Below are positions 27,465 through 36,902 of a stretch of DNA of 57,452 nucleotides, piece by piece. Origin of the DNA: an uncultured Flavihumibacter sp. (lineage in GTDB: Bacteria > Bacteroidota > Bacteroidia > Chitinophagales > Chitinophagaceae). A program made the position numbers and the translations under genes. The notes beneath the pieces were generated by a model. The model was not told the DNA's origin. It saw only the letters and a list, made by a program, of their open reading frames with translations, and searched no databases. The stretch covers positions 1-57,452 of the forward strand of contig CABHOW010000151.1 in NCBI GenBank assembly GCA_902168225.1, written 5' to 3'. Positions within the stretch are counted from its first letter, which is position 1. Each line of letters begins with the position of its first letter.

Positions 27465-30400
27465 TTAATAAAAAGATACATTAAAACCCGTTTTTATGTA
27501 TAAAAATAAATCGAGTTCCGGGCTAACTCTTGTCGTTCTAGATAATCCCTTATAAAAATCCAGATTTGGATCGATACTATAGGTAGGTGTATAATTCCCA
27601 TTTGTATAGCCCATAAAGTTGATCAGCTTTACCTGGCTCCTACCGAATAAATTTGCATTATCAGAGCGTTTAATAATCCATGTTTGAATATTGAATAGTG
27701 AAATGAAGCTGTGTATGTACATTTTGTTTCGATACAGTTTAACAGGCATATCGAAACTAAGATGCACATTGAATTGATGAATGAAAGGATGCCTGCTTCC
27801 ATTTCTCTCTGCATACATGCCCCTTCTATTACTGAGATAAACATTACCATCGATATAGCTGTTTAATAATTGTTTCTGTACCTCAGGAGTATAATAATAG
27901 GACGCTGAAATAACAGGAACAAACAACTGTTTCTCTAGATCTGTTTTTGTTGGTATATATAGTAAGTCGTACCCGGGAGTATTGATCGCGTCTTGTATGA
28001 TCGACTTTTCTCCATAAACATAACTAAACGGGCTTCCCGACCTCCCATGATATTCAATTTGTACACCCAACTGTTGTTTACCTAATCTAATTGCCCGATG
28101 GTAACGGATTTGTATCACTTTTCCGATACTATAATCTGATCGTGCCAGAGAAAGATTATTTCTTCCTCCAACAGACTCGTTTAATTTCCATTGATTAGAT
28201 AACAAATTAAAGTTACCATCATACTGTGTAAAAGCGTCTCCGAAAAGATATGCAACATCAAAAGTAGAGCGCTTGAATTGTTTACGTAATTGAACTTGGA
28301 ATTGATACCCGTAACCCGATTGTTGCTTGTTATTTTTCAAAAAATACACTTCACGATAACCCGCGATATTTGCATTTGAATCATATACTGATCGATGATC
28401 CGGCCCGCTAAGTTGAATAGTTGGTAGTGATAGTGCAATATTACTAAAAGCGATTTCCTCTCTGTTTATAAAGAATAAGCAATCAGTTTGAATGGATAGG
28501 GTATTGTTGAAATCTTTTCTAATCAGTAAAGCTGTTTTCCAAATCATCGGCATTTTTAATTGCTTACTAACAAGATTGATAGTGGGTATTGAAAAACTAT
28601 CTGCAAATTGTGCAGGATGCCATTGAGTATAAGGATTAGGGTTGAAATGTAGCTGCTTTAAACTGGAGTTGCTTGCACGGAAGACATTGTTATTAATGCC
28701 ATTAAATAAATCAACACCGGATAACCAGGCCAACGGAATAGTCCCCGTAAAGAAACCTGTGCCACCTTGTATACGCCAACCTGTTTTTATATTTTGATAA
28801 GTAAATGAGATGCGTGGCGTAAAAGCAGGTAATATATGTGTTGCGTCGCCTACTTGCGTATTTTCAATATTATAAACAGCAGCTATTTTTGGCAGTATAT
28901 GTTCATTAAAAGATCGGTAAGGTTTTGGTGATCCCGCTATATTTTCTACAATAATCCTTATCCCTGTATGCACTTGCCAGTTACTGTTGAATCGTTTTTC
29001 TGATTGTAAAAAAATAGCAGCCCGGGTATATGTTAGGTGATTTGTTTTTTGGGTGTAAATCTCTCTTTCATAACTACCCGGTTTTTTGTTTTGTATGAAA
29101 TCGGCTAACGCGTAATAGAAATAAGTGCCAAAACCATTGGGTTCAAAACTATTCCTGATGCGTGTATGATGAAGTTCTATACCAATATTATATGTATATT
29201 TTTCCTTTTCTAATTGAAATTTATTGTACAAAAAAAAATGTGTTTGTTTAACATTATTCTGCATGGCATCGGGTTGATTGCCCGTATATATCATCCCTTC
29301 TCCATCTAATATTCTTATAGCAGGAAAAGATCCTTGACCTGAAGATGTGTTATCATTATTTCTATATATACTTAATAATAATCGATTACTCTTCTTGTTC
29401 CACCATTTTTTATATTCGATATTCCCATACACTACATTACCTGAAAATTGCTTGGCACTATTACTTAAAAAAAGGGCGTAAGGATTACTGCTGTTATTAT
29501 TTACTCGCTGGTATCTAAAACTTCTGAATGAGCATACCAATTTTTGGTTTCGATTGAATAGCCAATCAATACGTAGCGATATCTTGCTATTCTGGCGCCA
29601 ATCAATAAATTCAGGCATTCCAATGTCATAGTGATATAAGGATTGTATAGTATTAGCAGCTAATTGTAATTGTTTTGGATTTTGCAAATTCCCTTTGTAT
29701 CTCATAAAATCGAACCACTCATTTGCTTCGTGTTTAAAATAGTCGATGCTGCCGGCATAAAAAATTTTATTACGTATAATAGGTCCGTTGAGTTGCAATC
29801 CGATTCTTTGTTGCATTATTTTTCCCATACCTCTTTCTATGAAGTATTTCTGCCGGGCTTTATTTGTTCCCATTTTTGTGGTGATGTTAATAGCTCCACC
29901 AGCGAAATTGCCGATCGAAGCATCAAAATGGCTACTTAAAACCTGTACTTGTTCTACCTCTTCTGTTTGGATCGGGAACCCAAGCGTTTGTCCGCCTGCT
30001 ACTCCTGTTGCTGATAAACCAAAAAGATCATTCTGTAAAGCTCCATCTATATAAATGGCATTGAGTCGCGGGTTTTGTTGGGCGATAGACAATCCTCCAT
30101 TTTGCATCATATGAATTTGGGGGAATTGTTGAAACATTCCTCCATAAATACCATTACTCTTAACGAGCTCATATGCCTTTCTTACACCAAAAGAATAGTT
30201 ACGAATGGGAATACTGCTCTTAACTAAAATATCTTTAAGTGTATTTAAATTTTCTTGTAGGTTGATATTAACTTGTATAGTTTCTCCAACTAATATTTCT
30301 ATACCGTTAACAGTAGTTGAATCACCTACGTCTGTAATTACTTTCAATGTATAGGTTCCTATTGCGTCTATATTCGGAAAACGATAATATCCGTTTGCAT

Positions 30401-30569
30401 CACTATAACTTGAATACTTTTCTTTATATGCGTTAACGGAAAGAATAATATATGCCCCTTTGATAGGATACCCACTCTTAGTGATATATCCGGCAATTTG
30501 TCCGCCTGTTTGTTGAGCGCTAGTATTTATCTGGATCAAAAAGTAGCTTATAATGAAACTCCATTTCAT
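27465..30569 (-). CDS. Oar-like TonB-dependent receptor, divergent paralogue
   Basis: A 1034-residue protein with signal peptide (about 1-19, NTSAQ), a carboxypeptidase-regulatory-like domain (about 22-110), a plug region with [18 protein letters not shown] and [21 protein letters not shown], then a barrel that ends NVSFY. It keeps the Oar-like layout of the adjacent receptor, including [11 protein letters not shown] in place of the MYVPRNQDEMNF element, but the barrel sequence is strongly diverged. The 197-base gap between the genes leaves room for separate promoters. No SusD-type partner is present. The ligand is unknown. Confidence 0.87.
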   Translation of the reverse strand: MKWSFIISYFLIQINTSAQQTGGQIAGYITKSGYPIKGAYIILSVNAYKEKYSSYSDANGYYRFPNIDAIGTYTLKVITDVGDSTTVNGIEILVGETIQVNINLQENLNTLKDILVKSSIPIRNYSFGVRKAYELVKSNGIYGGMFQQFPQIHMMQNGGLSIAQQNPRLNAIYIDGALQNDLFGLSATGVAGGQTLGFPIQTEEVEQVQVLSSHFDASIGNFAGGAINITTKMGTNKARQKYFIERGMGKIMQQRIGLQLNGPIIRNKIFYAGSIDYFKHEANEWFDFMRYKGNLQNPKQLQLAANTIQSLYHYDIGMPEFIDWRQNSKISLRIDWLFNRNQKLVCSFRSFRYQRVNNNSSNPYALFLSNSAKQFSGNVVYGNIEYKKWWNKKSNRLLLSIYRNNDNTSSGQGSFPAIRILDGEGMIYTGNQPDAMQNNVKQTHFFLYNKFQLEKEKYTYNIGIELHHTRIRNSFEPNGFGTYFYYALADFIQNKKPGSYEREIYTQKTNHLTYTRAAIFLQSEKRFNSNWQVHTGIRIIVENIAGSPKPYRSFNEHILPKIAAVYNIENTQVGDATHILPAFTPRISFTYQNIKTGWRIQGGTGFFTGTIPLAWLSGVDLFNGINNNVFRASNSSLKQLHFNPNPYTQWHPAQFADSFSIPTINLVSKQLKMPMIWKTALLIRKDFNNTLSIQTDCLFFINREEIAFSNIALSLPTIQLSGPDHRSVYDSNANIAGYREVYFLKNNKQQSGYGYQFQVQLRKQFKRSTFDVAYLFGDAFTQYDGNFNLLSNQWKLNESVGGRNNLSLARSDYSIGKVIQIRYHRAIRLGKQQLGVQIEYHGRSGSPFSYVYGEKSIIQDAINTPGYDLLYIPTKTDLEKQLFVPVISASYYYTPEVQKQLLNSYIDGNVYLSNRRGMYAERNGSRHPFIHQFNVHLSFDMPVKLYRNKMYIHSFISLFNIQTWIIKRSDNANLFGRSQVKLINFMGYTNGNYTPTYSIDPNLDFYKGLSRTTRVSPELDLFLYIKTGFNVSFY

Positions 30570-30654
30570 ATATCAATACTAGTTGATACGAATTTTATAG
30601 GGTCGGGTAGATATACTGTTTTTGTTATTTTTTTCACGGTAAGCCCAGCTTCCG

Positions 30655-30662
30655 TAATTTTG
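30655..30662 (+). promoter_or_regulatory. Candidate -7 box for ribBA
   Basis: TAATTTTG matches TAnnTTTG exactly, 15 bases before the ATG at 30678. The -33 position is T-rich without a clear TTG. Its location supports the ATG at 30678 over upstream in-frame alternatives that overlap the divergent receptor gene. No FMN riboswitch-like RFN element was recognised in the 108-base gap. Confidence 0.5.
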
Positions 30663-30677
30663 CAGCAAATACCTAAT

Positions 30678-31913
30678 ATGTTGAACAGGATAGAGGAAGC
30701 GATTGAAGATATTCGTGCCGGTAAAATGATAATTGTAGTAGATGATGAAGATCGTGAAAATGAAGGCGACTTTATAATAGCAGCAAGATTTGCAACACCC
30801 GAAGTAATTAATTTCATGAGTAAAGAAGGGCGTGGACTAATTTGTGTAGCCCTTACCGAAGAAAGATGTGCAGAACTGGCATTAACGCCCATGGTTAGTT
30901 CAAACACTTCACTGCATGAAACGGCATTTACGGTGTCGGTAGATTTAATAGGGCAAGGAACTACAACAGGTATTTCTGCCGCAGATCGTTCCAAAACAGT
31001 ATTAGCATTGATAAATCCAAATACAAAGGCATCGGATTTAGGCAGGCCCGGACATATATTTCCCCTAAAAGCAAAAGCAGGTGGCGTTTTGCGTAGGAGT
31101 GGACATACAGAGGCAACAGTAGATTTGGCGCGATTAGCAGGCTTAGAATCTGCAGGTGTTTTGGTAGAAGTGATGAATGAAGATGGTACGATGGCAAGGC
31201 TCCCACAACTAGAGATCATTGCCGAAAAATTCGGATTGAAAATTATTTCAATTAAAGACTTGATTGATTTCAGATTAAAAACAGATTCTTTAATCGAAGA
31301 ACTCGTAAGAGTAGATATGCCAACTCGCTATGGGAATTTCAATTTAATAGCTTTTAAAGAAAAGTTGAGTGGTGCGGAGCATTTAGCTTTGATAAAAGGC
31401 ACCTGGGCCGAAAATGAAGCGGTGCTTACAAGGGTTCATAGCAGTTGTTTTACAGGTGATATTTTAGGTAGTTTTCGCTGTGATTGTGGGGAACAATTAC
31501 ATAAAGCTATGCAGATGGTAGAACAAGAAGGGAAGGGTGTAATTCTTTATATGAACCAAGAGGGAAGGGGAATTGGCTTGATCAATAAACTCAAAGCTTA
31601 TCAATTACAAGAACAGGGTATGGATACTGTAGAAGCTAATCTGCATTTAGGTTTTGGGATGGATGAAAGGGATTATGGTGTTGGTGCTCAAATATTAAGA
31701 TATTTAGGTGTTCATCAGTTAAAACTCATGAGTAATAACCCGCGCAAACGTGCCGGCTTAAAGGGTTACGGTTTAGAAATCACAGAAATTATTCCGATAG
31801 AAGTTCCTCCAAACCCGCATAACGAAAAATACCTACAAACAAAGCGCGATAAATTAGGACATGAAATACTTAGAGGAGAAGGGTTGAAAGGTGAAAGGGA
31901 AAAGGTTGAATAG
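30678..31913 (+). CDS. ribBA: Bifunctional DHBP synthase / GTP cyclohydrolase II
   Basis: A 411-residue riboflavin-pathway enzyme. The N-terminal half (about 1-200) makes 3,4-dihydroxy-2-butanone 4-phosphate and shows [13 protein letters not shown] (metal and substrate site) and [15 protein letters not shown]. The C-terminal half (about 205-395) opens the GTP ring and carries the zinc cysteines Cys257, 268 and 270 ([14 protein letters not shown]) plus [12 protein letters not shown]. The start is the ATG at 30678, which gives the normal length. The final residues (about 400-411, rich in Gly, Lys and Glu) are encoded by a GAAAGG-type repeat and look like an add-on. No other rib gene is adjacent. 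Confidence 0.94.
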   Translation: MLNRIEEAIEDIRAGKMIIVVDDEDRENEGDFIIAARFATPEVINFMSKEGRGLICVALTEERCAELALTPMVSSNTSLHETAFTVSVDLIGQGTTTGISAADRSKTVLALINPNTKASDLGRPGHIFPLKAKAGGVLRRSGHTEATVDLARLAGLESAGVLVEVMNEDGTMARLPQLEIIAEKFGLKIISIKDLIDFRLKTDSLIEELVRVDMPTRYGNFNLIAFKEKLSGAEHLALIKGTWAENEAVLTRVHSSCFTGDILGSFRCDCGEQLHKAMQMVEQEGKGVILYMNQEGRGIGLINKLKAYQLQEQGMDTVEANLHLGFGMDERDYGVGAQILRYLGVHQLKLMSNNPRKRAGLKGYGLEITEIIPIEVPPNPHNEKYLQTKRDKLGHEILRGEGLKGEREKVE

Positions 31914-31918
31914 AGAAA
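31872..31918 (+). repeat. Degenerate GGTGAAAGG-type repeat across the ribBA stop
   Basis: A purine-rich run of short units (GAAGGG, TTGAAAGG, TGAAAGGG, AAAAGG) starts inside the last ribBA codons and continues past the stop. The same unit type recurs at 35381-35448 after rpe. Confidence 0.6.
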
Positions 31919-31930
31919 CAGAACAAAACT

Positions 31931-31948
31931 TCCCCTCCTTTGAGGGGA
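31931..31948 (-). terminator. Possible terminator hairpin between ribBA and the M20 gene
   Basis: A 7-bp GC-rich stem (TCCCCTC / GAGGGGA) with loop CTTT. On the minus strand it is followed by AGTTTTGTT, a modest U-tract, so it may end the amidohydrolase transcript. CCCCTCCTTTGAGGGG-like elements are common in Bacteroidota intergenic DNA, so it could instead be a repeat element. Confidence 0.5.
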
Positions 31949-31976
31949 CAAAGGGGTGAGTAAAACCTGATTGCTT

Positions 31977-33314
31977 TTAGTTGTGTTGAAAATTATAAGC
32001 TTCGTCTATACGCAGTATTGTTTGCAACAATACATTAGCCCCATTTTCCATATCTGTTAGGGTAGAAAATTCTTTGGGAGAATGACTGATACCGCCAATA
32101 CTTGGAATAAAGATCATGGCAGACGGCGCTATTTTAGCCATCTCTTGTGTATCATGCCCTGCACCACTTTGCATCAACTTTGTTGTAAAGCCAAGGGCTT
32201 TAGCAGTGCTATTAATGGTCTGTTGCAATCCTTTATCGGTTAATGCAGGAATAGGTGCATTAGGCTGGCGATTAAAACTAATTTTTGTTTTGGTTACCGT
32301 AGCGATGGCAGTAGCCCGATGCTCTATTTTTTTGAATAACATCTCAATTTTCGCGGCGTCTAAATCGCGAATTTCTAATCCAAGTATAACTTTTCCGGGT
32401 ATTACATTATATGCTCCGGGTTGAACCGCCAGCTTACCAACAGTACCCACTTGCGTACCTTTTACGCTTTTAATTTCTTCATTTACAGCGATAACAAATT
32501 TTGAAGCTGCAAGTAGAGCGTCCTGTCGCATATTCATAGGGGTTGCACCGGCATGGTTTGCAAAACCCTCTACAGTAACCTCCCAGTGTACAATACCTAC
32601 AATTCCTTCTACTACACCAATTTGTATTTTCTCTCTTTCTAAAATACCTCCTTGTTCAATGTGTAATTCAAGCCAAGCATGTATATCTCCTTTTTTACGA
32701 ATACAGGATTGTATATTTTCCGGATTTCCTCCGATGGCTTTAATTCCTTCTGCTTGTGTTAACCCACTCTGACTTTTTTGTTGTAACCCTTCGGTTGTTA
32801 AATGACCTGCCATAGCCATACTTCCGATTGTGCCCCCTTCCTCATTGGCAAAAATGATGAGTTCTAATGGATGCTCTGTTGTGATATTGTTTTCATTTAG
32901 TTTCTCCATTACTTCTAAAGCAGCAATAGAGCCAACTGCTCCGTCGTAATTACCACCATCGGGAACCATATCTAAATGAGAACCGAAACAAATAGGTTTT
33001 AATGCGTTGTTTTTGCCTTTTCGTTTGCCTATTATATTACCGGCTGCATCAATGGTTGGATTTAGCCCTGCTTTTTGCATTAACTCCATAAACCAGGCTC
33101 TTCCTTCTATATCTCCCTTCGTAAAGGCAACCCTATATCCTCTGCCTTTTTCGTCGACCCCAAATTTGGCGAGTTCAAAAATGCGTTGTTCAATACGTTT
33201 GGCATTTACCCGCAAGCTATTATTTTTTGTTGTACCCCTCGCCATTAAAGAACCGAACATGGTCATTCCAAGAGACGTTACGGTAGTATTCCGAATAAAA
33301 ATTCTTCTATCCAT
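31977..33314 (-). CDS. Exported M20-family amidohydrolase (N-carbamoyl-amino-acid hydrolase / allantoate amidohydrolase-like)
   Basis: A 445-residue zinc hydrolase. The metal site is seen as GSHLDMVPDGG (His113), NYDGAVG (Asp124), FANEEGG (Glu158/159), WLELHIEQGG (His218) and a C-terminal GISHSPKEF His. The spacing and the HIEQGG and GAGHDTQEMA elements match the allantoate amidohydrolase/N-carbamoyl-L-amino-acid hydrolase branch. The N-terminus (MDRRIFIRNTTVTSLGM) resembles a twin-arginine signal, which would place it in the periplasm, unlike the usual cytosolic members. No purine, allantoin or hydantoin genes are nearby, so the substrate stays open. Confidence 0.83.
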   Translation of the reverse strand: MDRRIFIRNTTVTSLGMTMFGSLMARGTTKNNSLRVNAKRIEQRIFELAKFGVDEKGRGYRVAFTKGDIEGRAWFMELMQKAGLNPTIDAAGNIIGKRKGKNNALKPICFGSHLDMVPDGGNYDGAVGSIAALEVMEKLNENNITTEHPLELIIFANEEGGTIGSMAMAGHLTTEGLQQKSQSGLTQAEGIKAIGGNPENIQSCIRKKGDIHAWLELHIEQGGILEREKIQIGVVEGIVGIVHWEVTVEGFANHAGATPMNMRQDALLAASKFVIAVNEEIKSVKGTQVGTVGKLAVQPGAYNVIPGKVILGLEIRDLDAAKIEMLFKKIEHRATAIATVTKTKISFNRQPNAPIPALTDKGLQQTINSTAKALGFTTKLMQSGAGHDTQEMAKIAPSAMIFIPSIGGISHSPKEFSTLTDMENGANVLLQTILRIDEAYNFQHN

Positions 33315-33418
33315 ATTCTATTGCTATCTTATCATCAAGTAAGATACAAGAAAAAATTGATGGGGCTTCGATTCGTAATATTTCTAGAGGCGATATTAAT
33401 ACCGCTATGGCTTTCGAC

Positions 33419-34237
33419 CTACGGTCTTTTAGACTTCCTAACTTCCTTCTTTAGTGCTTCTACTTCCTTTTGTAGCTGAATTGTATAGAGTGTAAGTTCC
33501 TCTACTTTTTTAAGGAGTAGGCCATTCATTTTACCTAGATCCAGTCCTTCTTTCATTACTTCTTCAGTAGATTGTATATCGGGTAAATGCTTATTGGTTT
33601 GAATATATTTTTCCAGTTGGTTCAATGGCATCAAACTGTATTTTTTATCGAACACATGATCGAACCAATCTTTTGAGTTTTTGATAGCCACTTTTACTTT
33701 TTCTGTAAGGATTCCTTGTTCTACAAATAATTTATAGCCATCCACTTGTGTATTTACATCCCCGATTTTTACATGTCCTTCATAAGAATCAATAGAAAAG
33801 TATTCTTTTTCGGTTGGGTCGGTACCTCCTTTGAATGATATTTTAAATGTTTGTGGCGTTTTGATGGTATTATCTCCCGACACGCGAGCACCAACTGTCC
33901 ACCAACTTGCATTTTTAGGATTTGAATAATCGCCATTAAAGAACATAATGGAAGGCTCGTTTTGTCCGCTCGACGCCCAATCATTAGTGAGTTTCAGTAA
34001 AATATTTTTATTACGTGTATTTCCTGCGCCTCTTTTTATTTCCAGAGGAGCAGTAGGGGTAAGCGTACCAATACCTGCAAAACCGCTAGGGGAGAGTATA
34101 TTTTCTTTGGATTCTTTGCTGTTATCTGTTGATTCGGTGCTAGTGCGTATCTTACCGCTAGTACTAGGTCGTTGAGCCAATACTGTATTTACCAATAATA
34201 AACCAATAATGCCAAGGGTATAGAATATACGCTTCAT
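33419..34237 (-). CDS. Exported tail-fibre-like protein with C-terminal coiled coil
   Basis: A 272-residue protein with a signal peptide (about 1-21, VLAQ). The middle (about 50-160, GFAGIGTLTPTAPLEIKRG and IKIGDVNTQVDGYKLFVEQG-like text) and the end (DWFDHVFDKKYSLMPLNQLEKYI, then NKHLPDIQSTEEVMKEG) belong to a widespread Bacteroidota family. Its members look like phage tail-fibre or peptidase S74-associated proteins but sit on chromosomes without phage genes. The C-terminal 45 residues (EELTLYTIQLQKEVEALKKEV) form a coiled coil, suggesting a trimer. The autoprotease dyad of true S74 chaperones was not seen. A structural surface role is possible. Confidence 0.75.
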   Translation of the reverse strand: MKRIFYTLGIIGLLLVNTVLAQRPSTSGKIRTSTESTDNSKESKENILSPSGFAGIGTLTPTAPLEIKRGAGNTRNKNILLKLTNDWASSGQNEPSIMFFNGDYSNPKNASWWTVGARVSGDNTIKTPQTFKISFKGGTDPTEKEYFSIDSYEGHVKIGDVNTQVDGYKLFVEQGILTEKVKVAIKNSKDWFDHVFDKKYSLMPLNQLEKYIQTNKHLPDIQSTEEVMKEGLDLGKMNGLLLKKVEELTLYTIQLQKEVEALKKEVRKSKRP

Positions 34238-34289
34238 AAGTTGAAGTTATAACCCCAGTATAACGAATTTTATGCGTAATTAGTATGCG

Positions 34290-35276
34290 CTAACGATGTG
34301 GGCGACCACTTTCTGTTTCTTCTCGTTCGTATTCTTTGTCGTAGGCTTTGATAATTGATTTTACCAAACGGTGGCGAACCACGTCTTCTTCGTTTAGTTC
34401 AATATGTGCAATGCCGTCTATATTTTTAAGGATACGCGTAGCTTTATCAAGTCCGCTGCGCATATTACGTGGCAGGTCTACCTGGGTAGGGTCGCCGGTA
34501 ATAATGGCTTTTGCATTGGCTCCAATACGTGTTAAAAACATTTTTAGTTGAAGGTCGTTCGTATTTTGAGCTTCATCCAAGATAATAAAGGCATTATCCA
34601 ATGTTCTACCCCGCATATAAGCCAATGGGGCAATTTCAATGGTGCGTGTGCTCATATAATAGCCCAACTTATCGGCAGGAATCATATCATCAAGGGCATC
34701 ATATAAAGGTCTTAAGTAAGGGTCAATTTTTTCTTTGAGGTCTCCGGGTAAAAAGCCCAGGCTTTCTCCGGCCTCTACTGCAGGTCGGGTAAGAATTATC
34801 TTCTTCACCAATTTATTCTTTAGTGCTCTTACGGCTAATGCAACAGCAGTATATGTTTTACCCGTACCGGCAGGACCGATAGCGAATACGATATCATTTC
34901 GATCGGCTGCATGCACCATTTTCTTTTGATTTTGGGTACGTGCACGAACTGTTTTACCATTGGGACCGAATACCAAAATATCATTGGGATTGCGGTCTAC
35001 AAAATTATCTACTACTTCAGCATCATCCCCACCGAGTATTTGTTCGAAATAGTTTTCGCTAAGATGACCGTTACGTTGCAAATATTGAACGATGAGGTCA
35101 ATTTTTTCACGAGCTGTTTCAATTTGTTCGGGGGCACCGCTTAGTTTTAACTGTGTTCCCCGTGAGAGAATTTTCAATAGTGGGAACTTCTTCTTAAGTA
35201 AATCTAACTTTCCGTTGTTTACGCCAAAAAACTCGATAGGATTAACGGTTTCGAGGCTGATGATGGTCTCTGTCAA
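34290..35276 (-). CDS. phoH: PhoH-family ATPase
   Basis: A 328-residue cytosolic P-loop ATPase with Walker A GPAGTGKT (134-141) and Walker B AFIILDEAQN (about 229-238). The N-terminal 100 residues include a KH-like RNA-binding segment typical of PhoH. The frame opens from a TGA upstream without any ATG; the start that fits the family (MTETIISLETVNPIEFFGVN) is a TTG at 35276. PhoH proteins are linked to RNA metabolism, often near ybeY, which is not in the window. A TAAATTTG box 53 bases upstream is a plausible promoter. Enzymatic details are not established for this branch. Confidence 0.9.
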   Translation of the reverse strand: MTETIISLETVNPIEFFGVNNGKLDLLKKKFPLLKILSRGTQLKLSGAPEQIETAREKIDLIVQYLQRNGHLSENYFEQILGGDDAEVVDNFVDRNPNDILVFGPNGKTVRARTQNQKKMVHAADRNDIVFAIGPAGTGKTYTAVALAVRALKNKLVKKIILTRPAVEAGESLGFLPGDLKEKIDPYLRPLYDALDDMIPADKLGYYMSTRTIEIAPLAYMRGRTLDNAFIILDEAQNTNDLQLKMFLTRIGANAKAIITGDPTQVDLPRNMRSGLDKATRILKNIDGIAHIELNEEDVVRHRLVKSIIKAYDKEYEREETESGRPHR

Positions 35277-35328
35277 TCTGCTTCTATTTAGTAATTTTAA
35301 AGAATGGATTCTTACTAATCTTCTTCAT

Positions 35329-35336
35329 CAAATTTA
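35329..35336 (-). promoter_or_regulatory. Candidate -7 box for phoH
   Basis: On the minus strand TAAATTTG matches TAnnTTTG exactly and would give a leader of about 48 nt before the TTG start. No clear -33 TTG. Confidence 0.4.
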
Positions 35337-35380
35337 ATTCGTATTAATGCACATTTCCTAATCATTCTTATACACAGATG

Positions 35381-35448
35381 TGGAAAGAATAGGGGAAAGG
35401 TAATAGGTGAAAGATATAAGCTAAAAGATGTAAGGTGAAAGGAATAAA
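35381..35448. repeat. Degenerate GGTGAAAG-type repeat downstream of rpe
   Basis: Short purine-rich units (GGGGAAAGG, AATAGGTGAAAG, TAAGCTAAAAG, TAAGGTGAAAGG) fill most of the gap between the rpe stop and the phoH promoter. They are similar to the run at the ribBA end. Confidence 0.55.
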
Positions 35449-35458
35449 ATGTTTATAA

Positions 35459-36106
35459 TTATATAACTTTCAACTTTGCGATTGTTTCGATAGGATCTGT
35501 TGATTTAAAAACAGTATTGCCCGCTACTAAAACATCTGCACCGGCAGCTACAATATCCGGAGCGTTTTCAATTGTTACCCCACCATCAATTTCTATTAAT
35601 GCTTTGCTATTAGTGTTGATGATCATTTCTTTTAAAGAAACTATTTTGTGTAATGTTTGTGGAATGAATGTTTGTCCGCCAAAACCCGGGTTCACACTCA
35701 TCAAACAAACAACATCTATATCCTCAATTATATCTGCTAAAAAAGTTACCGAAGTATGTGGGTTCAACGCCACACCGGCTCTCATTCCTAAAGATTTTAT
35801 TTGCTGAATATTTCTGTGTAAATGAGTACAAGCTTCGATATGTACAGTTAAAATATCTGCACCCGCTTCCTTAAATGCAGTAGCATAATTGCCGGGTTCT
35901 TCAATCATTAAATGTACATCGCAAACTTTTGTTGTGGCTTTACGAATATGTGCAATTACCGGTATCCCAAAACTAATATTGGGAACAAATCTTCCATCCA
36001 TTACATCTAGATGAAACCAATCGGCCTTGCTATTATTGAGCATGGTACAATCGCGCTCCAGGTTTAAAAAATCGGCACTTAATAATGAGGGTGCTATGAT
36101 TGGCAT
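35459..36106 (-). CDS. rpe: Ribulose-phosphate 3-epimerase
   Basis: A 215-residue TIM-barrel enzyme that interconverts ribulose 5-phosphate and xylulose 5-phosphate in the pentose phosphate pathway. Family signatures are IAPSLLSADF at the N-terminus, HLDVMDGRFVPNISFG (metal-binding His and catalytic Asp, about 32-47), MSVNPGFGGQTFIP (phosphate/loop, about 135-148) and EIDGGV (second catalytic Asp, about 172-177). The length is normal. The TPR lipoprotein gene ends seven bases upstream on the same strand, so the two are probably one transcript. Confidence 0.95.
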   Translation of the reverse strand: MPIIAPSLLSADFLNLERDCTMLNNSKADWFHLDVMDGRFVPNISFGIPVIAHIRKATTKVCDVHLMIEEPGNYATAFKEAGADILTVHIEACTHLHRNIQQIKSLGMRAGVALNPHTSVTFLADIIEDIDVVCLMSVNPGFGGQTFIPQTLHKIVSLKEMIINTNSKALIEIDGGVTIENAPDIVAAGADVLVAGNTVFKSTDPIETIAKLKVI

Positions 36107-36113
36107 GATAGTG

Positions 36114-36809
36114 TTATTTCAATTTTTGTAAAGCAATGGCTGCTTCTTTTAAACTCGTATCAAATCTGAGTGCCTGCTCATAATGCAAAATAGCTTCTTC
36201 TTTCTTGCCCATCATTTCATTACATTTCGCGACCCAATAATAAGCATCTGCATACTGCGGATTTAACGGAATTATAGTGGCAAAGATAGTTGCTGCCTGC
36301 TGATAATTTTTGTGGTCATACAAAATAAATCCCTTTTCCATATAGGCTTCATAATAACGATAATCGGAATATATGCATGAATCAAAGGCGGCTGTGGCCA
36401 TATTCGAATTGCCGATTCTACTGTAATAGACTCCTCTAATGAAATGCACATGTGGCTCAATACTTTTTTGAGGGAATAATTTTGATGTATTAGCAGTAAC
36501 ATTAAGTACCCTGGGGTCTTTTCTTTCGGCCATTAAATTAGCCAACGATAACATGGCTTCGGGGGTGGGGTATACCCTGTTCGCCTCAATATAAAAACCA
36601 ATGGCTCCGGTAGTATCTTTTATTTGCTCCGCTAATTGTGCTCTTTTTACCCATAAGCCCTGATTATTGCTGTCTGTTGATAAGGCTTTGTCCATTCTAA
36701 CGGCAGCTTGCAGTAAACTGTCTTTTCCCGTGTTAATCTTTACCCTCGGGTTATCACATCCAATAGTAGCAATATAAATTAATAAAACAACGACAATATA
36801 CCCTTTCAT
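36114..36809 (-). CDS. TPR-repeat lipoprotein
   Basis: A 231-residue lipoprotein with signal and lipobox ATIGC (Cys18). The mature part is a run of tetratricopeptide-like helices (about 50-225). The clearest units are near 155-190 (YRYYEAYMEKGFILYDHKNY, AATIFATIIPLNPQ) and 190-225 (ADAYYWVAKCNEMMGKKEEA, ILHYEQALRFD). TPR lipoproteins usually scaffold protein complexes at the envelope. It is upstream of rpe by seven bases on the same strand; a functional connection to sugar phosphate metabolism is not apparent. Confidence 0.82.
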   Translation of the reverse strand: MKGYIVVVLLIYIATIGCDNPRVKINTGKDSLLQAAVRMDKALSTDSNNQGLWVKRAQLAEQIKDTTGAIGFYIEANRVYPTPEAMLSLANLMAERKDPRVLNVTANTSKLFPQKSIEPHVHFIRGVYYSRIGNSNMATAAFDSCIYSDYRYYEAYMEKGFILYDHKNYQQAATIFATIIPLNPQYADAYYWVAKCNEMMGKKEEAILHYEQALRFDTSLKEAAIALQKLK

Positions 36810-36875
36810 ACAACAAAAATAACTTATCTGAAGAGGGTACGCTAAAAAGCAGGCAAAAGATTTTGTATATGTCTG

Positions 36876-36883
36876 TACATTTG
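36876..36883 (+). promoter_or_regulatory. Candidate -7 box for the TolB-like gene
   Basis: TACATTTG is an exact match to TAnnTTTG, 19 bases before the ATG at 36903. The region where the -33 element should be has no TTG. Confidence 0.45.
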
Positions 36884-36902
36884 AAATCTATTTAACGTTT
36901 AT

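Noticed and set aside
30498..30677. Upstream extension of ribBA
   Set aside because: It overlaps the start of the divergent receptor gene and adds 60 residues foreign to the family. The ATG at 30678 gives the normal N-terminus and follows a -7 box.
33419..33440. Hairpin GACC-GTA-GGTC at the end of the tail-fibre-like gene
   Set aside because: The stem is only four base pairs, includes the stop codon, and no U-tract follows.
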